From NCBI GenBank assembly GCA_947594335.1, contig CANQEC010000048.1, positions 1 through 12,656 on the forward strand: DNA of 12,656 nt, read 5' to 3'. The DNA is from an uncultured Lachnospiraceae bacterium. Lineage in GTDB: Bacteria; Bacillota; Clostridia; Lachnospirales; Lachnospiraceae. Made by a program: the position numbers and the translations under genes. Below the pieces are notes generated by a model that worked only from the letters and a program-made list of their open reading frames with translations, made no database searches and was not told the DNA's origin. Each line of letters starts with the position of its first letter. The stretch's first letter is position 1. This document shows positions 7,456-12,656 of this stretch, one piece after another.

Positions 7456-7527
7456 TTTCCTGCGTAAAATTGGCAAAAAAGAATGATCGCAGCTTTTTCA
7501 TGCAGGAAATGTTCCATCAATTTGCCA
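7456..7527. repeat. Two interleaved inverted-repeat pairs
   Basis: TTTCCTGC (7456-7463) is inverted as GCAGGAAA (7502-7509), and TGGCAAA (7471-7477) is inverted as TTTGCCA (7521-7527). The order A-B-A'-B' is interleaved. The block lies upstream of both promoters, so paired protein-binding sites are more plausible than RNA structure. Confidence 0.4.
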
Positions 7528-7607
7528 GATTGAAGGCCGCGCTGCGGGCAGCACCATAAAGGAAAATTCTTCGGATCGCTTCGTGCTTACGCACTCCGCG
7601 CTCCTTT

Positions 7608-7629
7608 CACAATAAATATGGGAATTGTG
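7608..7629. promoter_or_regulatory. Inverted repeat upstream of the plus-strand promoter
   Basis: CACAAT-N10-ATTGTG is a perfect 6-bp inverted repeat ending 20 bases before the -35 box at 7650. The position would suit an activator or regulator of the plus-strand pair. The arms are short and A/T-biased, so chance is possible. Confidence 0.3.
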
Positions 7630-7649
7630 TGAACAGATCCGCGCGCTAC

Positions 7650-7678
7650 TTGTCAAAAATTCTCCTTTGTGCTACCAT
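7650..7678 (+). promoter_or_regulatory. Probable sigma-A promoter for the membrane-protein pair
   Basis: TTGTCA (7650-7655) and TACCAT (7673-7678) are separated by 17 bases. The -35 box matches the consensus at five of six positions; the -10 box is weaker. The predicted start near 7685 gives a leader of about 145 bases. Confidence 0.5.
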
Positions 7679-7828
7679 ACGGTTATGCTGTTTGCGCCGC
7701 GGTTCGTCCCCCGTATTCCTTCGCAGGACGGCCGCAGATGCGGTATTTCCCCGCTTCTCCAGGCAATACAGGAGCGTTTTTGGAACCGCAGAACAGCAGA
7801 TTTTATACGAAAGGAGTCCGCTTATTTC

Positions 7829-8512
7829 ATGTTTTTTGACAAACGCAGCAATTATGACGATTATTACGGACCCAATACCCCGGGAATGGAATACAGCAGC
7901 GCCATGTCCACGGCGTCTGTTATCCTCGCGTTCCTCTCCATATTCAGCAGTGTTATGTTTTATGTCGCGGTTCCCTGCGGTGCGCTCTCCATCCTGTTTG
8001 CACTGCTTTCGCGCGGCCGCAACAAAAAGGTTACGGGCAAATGCCGGATCGCCATACTGGTCTCGGTTTTTGGCATAACCACGTCCGTCGTGACGACAGC
8101 CGTGGCTGTCCGTACGGTGATGACCAATCCCGAAATGCGCAGACAGCTGGAGTACATGTTTAATTCCTACGCGCAGGAGCTGGGGCTTGATATTGAATTT
8201 GACGATTATTTTGGGCACGGCAACGAAGAGGACAGCGAAGACGGCACATCAGACGACGTTCCCGATGACGAGGAACGGGCCAACGAATATTTCGACAAAT
8301 ATTATGGAAACGGAGACGGCCTGTCAGACGACGGCGGCGCTTTGCCGGATGACGGCGGCGCTTTGCCCCGCGGCGACAGCAGCATCCTGCCGGACGACGG
8401 AAATAACACCGCGCCGGATATGGACGATATCTTTTCCTACTGGTACGGCTTCAACGGTTCCGAACCGGGAAGCGGCAGTCATACAACCCCTTCAGGAGGC
8501 GAATATATATGA
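7829..8512 (+). CDS. Small membrane protein with acidic repetitive tail (DUF4190-like), function unknown
   Basis: A 227-residue protein from the ATG at 7829. AAGGAG (7811-7816) lies 12 bases upstream; the frame is open further upstream but has no better start. A short polar head is followed by a hydrophobic region at about 29-62 (STASVILAFLSIFSSVMFYV then AVPCGALSILFALLSRG) and another at 74-98. The IPCGAL...LLSRG pattern between two hydrophobic stretches resembles small DUF4190-type proteins of Clostridia. Residues from about 120 to the end are low-complexity and rich in Asp, Glu and Gly, including the duplicated heptad DDGGALP (168-180). The tail probably lies outside the membrane, though its side is not certain. 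The stop overlaps the start of the DUF975 gene (ATGA), so the two are co-translated. The biochemical role is not known. Confidence 0.8.
   Translation: MFFDKRSNYDDYYGPNTPGMEYSSAMSTASVILAFLSIFSSVMFYVAVPCGALSILFALLSRGRNKKVTGKCRIAILVSVFGITTSVVTTAVAVRTVMTNPEMRRQLEYMFNSYAQELGLDIEFDDYFGHGNEEDSEDGTSDDVPDDEERANEYFDKYYGNGDGLSDDGGALPDDGGALPRGDSSILPDDGNNTAPDMDDIFSYWYGFNGSEPGSGSHTTPSGGEYI
8327..8367 (+). repeat. 21-bp in-frame tandem duplication in the acidic tail
   Basis: GACGACGGCGGCGCTTTGCC recurs 21 bases later with one change (GATGAC). It encodes two DDGGALP heptads. Such a repeat may vary in copy number among strains. Confidence 0.8.
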
Positions 8513-9288
8513 AGCAAACATTTACCGCAGAGCTTAAAAGCCGCGCCAGAGCCGTCCTTCTCGGCAAATGGGGAATCATGGCTTATGCCTTTTTGACGGA
8601 GGTCATGCTGAACATGATTCTGGGCGAAATTGTCGGCATGGCTTTTCCTTCCGCCGGCTTCGGGATCGCGGCAGACGGATCTGTCGTTTTTTCGTTCCCC
8701 TGGGCCGTCTGTCAGCTTATTGTCCGTCTTTTTTCAGCGATCCTCTCGGTTGGCTCCATGTTTCTCTATCTGAATGTCTGCCGCCGAAGAAACTTTCAGT
8801 TCAGGGACCTGTTTTTCGGCTTCACTCATCAGCCGGAACACATCGGAGGATATTTCGCGGTCATGACAATCATCACGATTTTCTTCTCGGCCATTCCCGC
8901 CGTTCTGCTTGCCGTGGCAGTTCGCTTTGAAAGCATTCTTTGGGGTATCGCGCTTCTCATCTCGATTCCGGTCTGCCTGGCAGGATATTTCCGGTTTACG
9001 CTTGGCTATGCGCTGTTCCCCTGTCTCTACGCAGACAGCCCGTGGAAAACCTCCCGTGAGCTTCTCCGGGAAAGCCATCGGATGATGTACGGCAATAAAA
9101 TGCGCTATTTCCGCCTGCAGCTCAGCTTTCTCGGCGTCCTGCTGCTTGGATTTTTAAGTCTGGGAATCGGTATGATCTGGATCGGTCCCTACATGACAGC
9201 GACGAATACGGAGTTCTATCTGGAACTGCTGTCCGAAAACGCCGCAGATAAAGAAAAAAATCCGGGAGATCATCCGGACAGCGAATAA
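8509..9288 (+). CDS. DUF975 family integral membrane protein
   Basis: A 259-residue polytopic membrane protein. It starts with the family's usual MKQTFTAELKSRARAVLLGKW, a short amphipathic stretch before the first membrane segment. Further hydrophobic segments lie near 22-46, 62-90, 115-138, 140-168 and 205-230. The most characteristic part is the cytoplasmic helix and last segment: SRELLRESHRMMYGNKMRYF followed by RLQLSFLG, and then an IGPYMTATNTEFYLEL block near 224-241. The ATG overlaps the previous stop codon (ATGA), with AGGAGG at 8494-8499. DUF975 proteins are common in Lachnospiraceae and have no established function; some relatives are described only as membrane proteins. Pairing with a small tail-bearing membrane protein suggests a complex, but that is inference. 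A strong hairpin follows the stop codon by five bases. Confidence 0.9.
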   Translation: MKQTFTAELKSRARAVLLGKWGIMAYAFLTEVMLNMILGEIVGMAFPSAGFGIAADGSVVFSFPWAVCQLIVRLFSAILSVGSMFLYLNVCRRRNFQFRDLFFGFTHQPEHIGGYFAVMTIITIFFSAIPAVLLAVAVRFESILWGIALLISIPVCLAGYFRFTLGYALFPCLYADSPWKTSRELLRESHRMMYGNKMRYFRLQLSFLGVLLLGFLSLGIGMIWIGPYMTATNTEFYLELLSENAADKEKNPGDHPDSE

Positions 9289-9292
9289 AGAT

Positions 9293-9321
9293 CGGGCAGG
9301 AGGCATTTTCCCTCCTGCCCG
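9293..9321. terminator. Bidirectional terminator hairpin between convergent genes
   Basis: A perfect 11-bp stem, CGGGCAGGAGG with CCTCCTGCCCG, closes a 7-base loop. It sits between the DUF975 stop codon (9288) and the end of the convergent ApgM-family gene (9337). The minus-strand side has ATCTTTATTC after it, a partial U-tract; the plus-strand side has none. Its sequence is related to the junction hairpins of the repeats at 5711-5944. Confidence 0.7.
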
Positions 9322-9336
9322 TGCACGTCCATATTC

Positions 9337-10536
9337 TTATCGTGATAACAGATATCCCATCATCTCATATCCATGTTCCCGGCAAATGCCGCTCGCCTTC
9401 GCGTCCTTCTCATTGTAAAGCAGATGCGACTCCACCGGTCTTGTGCTGTCATAGAGCAGATACGGAACCGGTTCGGAGCTGTGCGTGCGGATCCGAAGCG
9501 GAGTCGGATGATCGGGCAGGATCAGCATGCGGTACGGTTCTTTGGACGCATCCATCTGTTCCTTCACGATCCGGACGATCCGTTCGTCCAGATTTTCAAT
9601 CGACTTTATCTTCTTCTCCAGGCTGCCCTGGTGTCCCATCTCATCCGGCGCTTCCAGATGGATGTACGCGAAATCCGCGCCCTCCTTCAGCAGAGCGTCA
9701 ACCGCGGCCTGCGCTTTTCCCTCGTAATTGGTATTAAGTCCGCCGTTTGCCCCCGGCACTATAATATTGCGCATCCCGGCGCCGACAGCGATTCCCTTAA
9801 GCAGATCAACCGCTGAGATCATGACGCCTTTCTTTCCGTAAAGCTCCTCAAAGGAGGAGAGCATCGGGCGTGTGCCTGCTCCCCAGAACCACAGGCTGTT
9901 CGCCGGATTCAGCCCTTTCGCCTTGCGCGCAAGATTGATCGGATGCTGCGACAGGATCTCATAGCTTCTCTTCTGCATCCTGCGCAGCGTCTCATCCTCC
10001 GGAAGATACGGCCCCGCGACCTCTCCAAGATGGTCGTGCGGCGGCGTCAGCGGCACTACTTTGCCGTTCTTCCAGATCGTACAGTGGCGGTAGCTCGTCC
10101 CGACATAGAACTGATACGTCTCATTCTCAAGCTCTGCGCGCACCGCGTTCAGAAGCACCGCCGCATCCTCCGTGCTGATCTCATCTGAACTGTGATCGAT
10201 GATCGTCTTCTTTTCGTAGGGCTCGTCCTCGGACAACGTCACAATATTGCAGCGGAACGCCACATCTGTCTCCTCCATCGGCACGCCAATGCTGAGTGCC
10301 TCCAGCGGAGAACGCCCTGTATAATACTTTTTCGGATCATAACCCATCACGGCAAGATTCGCCGTGTCGCTTCCCGGTTTCATTCCTTCCGGAATCGTAT
10401 GCAGAAGTCCGATTTCAGATTTTGCGGCAAGCTCGTCCATCACCGGCGTCGCCGCAGCTTCAAGCGGTGTTTTCCCGCCGATCTGTTCGACCGGCTCATC
10501 GCTCATTCCATCTCCCAGTATAACAATATATTTCAT
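9337..10536 (-). CDS. apgM: ApgM-family cofactor-independent phosphoglycerate mutase, probable homoserine kinase
   Basis: A 399-residue protein of the archaeal-type cofactor-independent phosphoglycerate mutase family (alkaline phosphatase superfamily). I start it at MKYIVILGDGMSDEP, preceded by AGAGGAG (10547-10553); a longer frame adds 13 residues without a ribosome site. Metal and catalytic motifs are visible: D9-G10 in GDGMSDEP, S56-D57 in PGSDTANLAVMGYDP, YYTGRSPLEA, HLEAPDEMGHQG and LPDHPTP. Members encoded next to homoserine dehydrogenase in genomes lacking the usual ThrB are annotated as a proposed homoserine kinase, making O-phosphohomoserine for threonine synthase. Here the gene follows hom by 74 bp, which supports that role over glycolysis. 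The exact activity cannot be read from the sequence, and the rest of the genome would need to lack thrB. Confidence 0.88.
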   Translation of the reverse strand: MKYIVILGDGMSDEPVEQIGGKTPLEAAATPVMDELAAKSEIGLLHTIPEGMKPGSDTANLAVMGYDPKKYYTGRSPLEALSIGVPMEETDVAFRCNIVTLSEDEPYEKKTIIDHSSDEISTEDAAVLLNAVRAELENETYQFYVGTSYRHCTIWKNGKVVPLTPPHDHLGEVAGPYLPEDETLRRMQKRSYEILSQHPINLARKAKGLNPANSLWFWGAGTRPMLSSFEELYGKKGVMISAVDLLKGIAVGAGMRNIIVPGANGGLNTNYEGKAQAAVDALLKEGADFAYIHLEAPDEMGHQGSLEKKIKSIENLDERIVRIVKEQMDASKEPYRMLILPDHPTPLRIRTHSSEPVPYLLYDSTRPVESHLLYNEKDAKASGICREHGYEMMGYLLSR

Positions 10537-10610
10537 AATAACGTTACTCCTCTGACCTGTCATTCTATAGAACACAGCCGGTTTTCCAGATTCAGCCGTG
10601 TCAAAACCTT

Positions 10611-11813
10611 TTAACCGCGGATGCGCAGCATTGAGAGCACGCCGTCAAGCTTCAGCGCGTTTGCCTGGTACTCCGCCTCGCTTATCTCCTCCGTGATAAA
10701 TCCGTATTCTCCGGGCACCCCGGCGTCAAACAGCTCGATCTCCCCGAACGCGTTCCTGGCCGCATCCGTATCGGTTCCGCTCACGCGGACGAAGAAGCGG
10801 CATCTCATATCGGCGACATTTATCAGCTCCTGTTTCTCCGGAGCCCATACAGACATGATGCCTGTTCCAAGAACCTGTGCCTCCTCGATGACGTCCGCGA
10901 CAACTGCGCTCGCCGTGGCGTCTTTCCCGGCTCCCTGGCCATAGAACATCGCGTCTCCAAGCATATTTCCATGAACAAAAATCGCGTTGAACACTCCGTT
11001 TACGCTTGCGAGCGGATCTGTCTTCCCGACAAGATACGGCGCCACCATCGCCAGAACCTTATCCTCTTTCTTGCGGCTGTAAGCAAGAAGCTTGATCGTC
11101 TTTCCCATCGCCTTCGCGTAAAGAATATCGGCCGATGTGATCTTTGTGATTCCTTCCGTATAGATATCCGTGTAATCCACACGCTTTCCGTACGCAAGGG
11201 AGGAAAGGATCGCAATCTTTCTGCAGGCGTCGTGCCCCTCAATATCAGCCTCCGGATTGCGCTCCGCATAGCCTTTCTGCTGCGCCTCTTTCAGAACCGC
11301 CTCAAACTCAAGTCCTTCCTCGATCATCTTGGTCAGAATATAATTTGTCGTGCCGTTCACAATGCCGGTGATCTCGTCGATCACATCCGCGCACAGACAG
11401 GTGCGCAGCGGGCGGATGATCGGAATACCGCCGCCGCAGCTTGCCTCAAACATATAGCTCGCGCTGTGCTCGCGGGCAGCCGCGATCAGCTCCGTACCGT
11501 GTCTCGCCACAAGCTCCTTGTTGGAAGTACAAACACTCTTGCCCGCCTCAAGCGCACGCTTTGTAAACGTGTACGCGGGATTGACTCCGCCCATTACCTC
11601 GACAACAATCTTTATCTCAGGATCATTCACAATTGTCTCATAGTCATGCACAATCTTTTCCTGAATCGGATCTTCCGGAAAGTCTCTCAGATCCAGCACA
11701 TATTTAATCTCAAGATCCACTCCTGTCTTCTGCAGAATGCTGTCATGATTCTCCTCGATCACATGAACCACACCTGAACCCACTGTACCGTAACCTAACA
11801 CTGCTACCTGCAT
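10611..11813 (-). CDS. hom: Homoserine dehydrogenase
   Basis: A 400-residue NAD(P)H-dependent enzyme that reduces aspartate semialdehyde to homoserine, the branch point to threonine and methionine. The N-terminal Rossmann motif is GYGTVGSG (G7, G9, G12). Family landmarks are TSNKELVARHG (K99), FEASCGGGIPIIRPL near 122-136, GIVNGTTNYILTKM near 150-163 and the catalytic stretch GYAERNPEADIEGHDACRKI near 181-200. The C-terminal part from about 335 (RCRFFVRVSGTDTDAARNAF) resembles a compact ACT domain, which in this family gives threonine feedback control; it is at the short end. GGAGG precedes the ATG. The gene lies between the ACT/HTH regulator (110 bp upstream) and the ApgM-family gene on the same strand. 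No aspartate kinase or threonine synthase gene is in the window. Confidence 0.96.
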   Translation of the reverse strand: MQVAVLGYGTVGSGVVHVIEENHDSILQKTGVDLEIKYVLDLRDFPEDPIQEKIVHDYETIVNDPEIKIVVEVMGGVNPAYTFTKRALEAGKSVCTSNKELVARHGTELIAAAREHSASYMFEASCGGGIPIIRPLRTCLCADVIDEITGIVNGTTNYILTKMIEEGLEFEAVLKEAQQKGYAERNPEADIEGHDACRKIAILSSLAYGKRVDYTDIYTEGITKITSADILYAKAMGKTIKLLAYSRKKEDKVLAMVAPYLVGKTDPLASVNGVFNAIFVHGNMLGDAMFYGQGAGKDATASAVVADVIEEAQVLGTGIMSVWAPEKQELINVADMRCRFFVRVSGTDTDAARNAFGEIELFDAGVPGEYGFITEEISEAEYQANALKLDGVLSMLRIRG

Positions 11814-11886
11814 ATTGATTCCTCCACATTTTCCTTTTCTTCTTTTTCACCGCGCGGTCCGTCCTTTGCCGGCCGCACCCTCCGAC

Positions 11887-11900
11887 GAGGCCGAAGCCTC
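11887..11900 (-). other. Short RNA hairpin with UUCG tetraloop
   Basis: On the minus strand GAGGC-TTCG-GCCTC forms a 5-bp stem closed by a C(UUCG)G tetraloop, in the gap between the ACT-domain gene and hom. There is no U-tract after it, so it is not a terminator. It may affect processing or stability of the cluster mRNA. Confidence 0.35.
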
Positions 11901-11923
11901 AAACGTTTTCACGATACCGCCGT

Positions 11924-12367
11924 TTATTCCCTCGCCAGTATCTTCAGATAATGAACTCCTTCTTTCGCCTCGATCGTCTCGATCATGCCCGACACATCTC
12001 CTGTCTCCGGCAGAATATCGATGCTGAGCGTCAGGGACGCCACGCCGTTTGTGGGAATACTCTGATGGATCGTCAGAATATTCGCCTGATATCTGGCGAT
12101 TACGTTCAGCACATCCGAAAGAAGCCCGGGTTCATCCTGCATCTGCATCACAAACGTCAGCGTTCTGCCCTTCACATTGTCGCGAAACGGGAAAATATCA
12201 TCTTTATATTTGTAAAAAGAACTTCTGCTGATCCCGACCTGGTCGGCCGCCTCCTGGACAGTAGCCGCCTTCTTGGAATCAAGCAGCCATTTCGCCTCCA
12301 CAACCTTCAGAAGCACTTCAGGCACAGCCTTCTGTCTGACAACATAGTACTTGGTCTTTTCAGGCAT
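11924..12367 (-). CDS. ACT domain-containing protein with N-terminal HTH (UPF0735/PheB-like)
   Basis: A 147-residue protein of the UPF0735 family, the usual length. Residues about 10-60 form a helix-turn-helix-like region (LLDSKKAATVQEAADQVGIS then RSSFYKYKDDIFPF). Residues about 68-147 form an ACT domain (GRTLTFVMQMQDEPGLLSDV, then LNVIARYQANILTIHQSIP), the module that binds amino acids. It is probably a small amino-acid-responsive regulator. It is the first gene of the threonine cluster, in front of hom, and its own promoter lies upstream; GAGGGG precedes the ATG. The B. subtilis relative PheB sits with pheA and was once thought to be a chorismate mutase, but no such activity is visible here. 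Whether it binds DNA, and which amino acid it senses, is inference. Confidence 0.92.
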   Translation of the reverse strand: MPEKTKYYVVRQKAVPEVLLKVVEAKWLLDSKKAATVQEAADQVGISRSSFYKYKDDIFPFRDNVKGRTLTFVMQMQDEPGLLSDVLNVIARYQANILTIHQSIPTNGVASLTLSIDILPETGDVSGMIETIEAKEGVHYLKILARE

Positions 12368-12484
12368 AAATCGCTCCCCTCCAGTCCTGCAATGCAGCTG
12401 CGTTGGATATCACATACTGCTGTTGTTTCCATATCCTTTTTCAAAAATGTATGTGTGTGAAATACGTTTGTATACCACTCAAGG

Positions 12485-12513
12485 ATACTATCATACTTTC
12501 CCCTCTGATGCAA
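12485..12513 (-). promoter_or_regulatory. Sigma-A promoter of the threonine cluster
   Basis: On the minus strand TTGCAT (12508-12513) and TAGTAT (12485-12490) are 17 bases apart. The predicted start near 12478 gives a leader of about 110 bases before the ACT-domain gene. I see no terminator/antiterminator pair or recognisable riboswitch in that leader. Confidence 0.6.
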
Positions 12514-12530
12514 GTTTTTTTTCAAGACAT

Positions 12531-12564
12531 CAAAAGACCAGGACTTTTATATCAGCCCCGGCCT
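12531..12564 (-). terminator. Terminator of prfB
   Basis: Read on the minus strand, AGGCCGGGGC (12555-12564) pairs with GTCCTGGTCT (12535-12544) over ten positions, three of them G-U, with a 10-base loop and a TTTTG tail. The wobble pairs favour the minus strand. It lies 6 bases after the prfB stop codon and before the threonine-cluster promoter. Confidence 0.65.
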
Positions 12565-12570
12565 TTTCTT

Positions 12571-12656
12571 TTATACTTCTTCTGACTTCTGACCCAGCGA
12601 CATCCACTTCAGATACGCATTGATAAACAGATCAATGTTTCCGTCCATAACGCTTT
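12571..12656 (-). CDS. prfB: Peptide chain release factor 2, C-terminal end only
   Basis: Only the last 27 codons plus the TAA are present; the gene runs off the right edge. The visible end, SVMDGNIDLFINAYLKWMSL then GQKSEEV, matches the conserved C-terminus of bacterial RF2 (VMDGxIDxFIxAYL). RF2 releases finished proteins at UGA and UAA codons. A terminator follows immediately, so it is transcriptionally separate from the threonine cluster. The catalytic GGQ and the SPF anticodon-like tripeptide lie outside the window and cannot be checked. Confidence 0.85.
   Translation of the reverse strand, partial: SVMDGNIDLFINAYLKWMSLGQKSEEV

Larger units (their letters stand above)
7303..7828. other. 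526-bp divergent intergenic regulatory region
   Basis: It separates the minus-strand sugar operon from the plus-strand membrane-protein pair. From left to right it holds the operon's ribosome site and short leader, a sigma-A promoter, an operator-like inverted repeat, A-tracts, two interleaved long-range inverted repeats (7456-7527), a nested weak hairpin region (about 7558-7607), an inverted repeat CACAAT-N10-ATTGTG (7608-7629), the plus-strand promoter (7650-7678), and a leader of about 145 bases. The plus-strand frame stays open upstream of 7829, back to about 7625, but that stretch has no ribosome site and contains the promoter, so I do not treat it as coding. Confidence 0.7.

Noticed and set aside
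7625..7828. N-terminal extension of the small membrane protein
   Set aside because: The frame is open, but the extension has no ribosome site, overlaps the predicted promoter and does not resemble the family; AAGGAG supports the ATG at 7829.
11847..11912. 21-codon GTG frame between the ACT-domain gene and hom
   Set aside because: There is no ribosome binding site and the composition is low-complexity; it is more likely untranslated spacer with a UUCG hairpin.
12368..12478. Threonine leader peptide and attenuator before the ACT-domain gene
   Set aside because: A short METTAVCDIQ frame exists but has only two Thr, a badly placed ribosome site and no terminator/antiterminator pair.

Overview
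The window looks like a chromosomal segment of a moderately GC-rich gut Clostridia, most likely Lachnospiraceae (Bacillota). The reasons are strong AGGAGG-type ribosome binding sites before nearly every gene, a CUT1 sugar importer with no ATPase gene of its own, a GH112 phosphorylase, a small membrane protein paired with a DUF975 protein, and a threonine cluster that uses an ApgM-family protein together with an ACT-domain regulator. The assignment is by gene content only and is not firm below class level.

Left part (1-7302, all minus strand, read right to left): one accessory operon. Its order is solute-binding protein (broken by an in-frame TAG), about 400 bp of structured tandem repeats, two sugar ABC permeases, a GH112 galactosyl-hexosamine phosphorylase, a cytosolic Cys-type sulfatase, and an anaerobic sulfatase-maturing radical SAM enzyme that runs off the left edge. 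The genes are 14-20 bp apart or overlap. A clear sigma-A promoter (TTGCTT-16-TATAAT) sits at 7361-7388 with a perfect inverted repeat over its -35 box. My reading is import of a sulfated galactosyl disaccharide, such as a mucin-derived lacto-/galacto-N-biose type sugar, followed by desulfation in the cytoplasm and phosphorolysis to galactose-1-phosphate plus a hexosamine. The substrate is inferred.

Middle (7303-9321): a 526-bp divergent intergenic region with several inverted repeats, then a two-gene plus-strand operon encoding a small membrane protein with a long acidic tail and a DUF975 membrane protein. It ends at a strong hairpin whose sequence is related to the hairpins of the tandem repeats.

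Right part (9337-12656, minus strand): a threonine-branch cluster (ACT/HTH regulator, homoserine dehydrogenase, ApgM-family protein that probably serves as homoserine kinase) with its own promoter, preceded by the end of prfB and its terminator. This part looks like core chromosome.

The points most worth a second look are the sulfatase-phosphorylase combination, the amber codon in the binding protein, and the structured 82/83-bp repeats between the binding-protein and permease genes. The hairpin of those repeats shows a compensatory base change relative to a copy 3.5 kb away.
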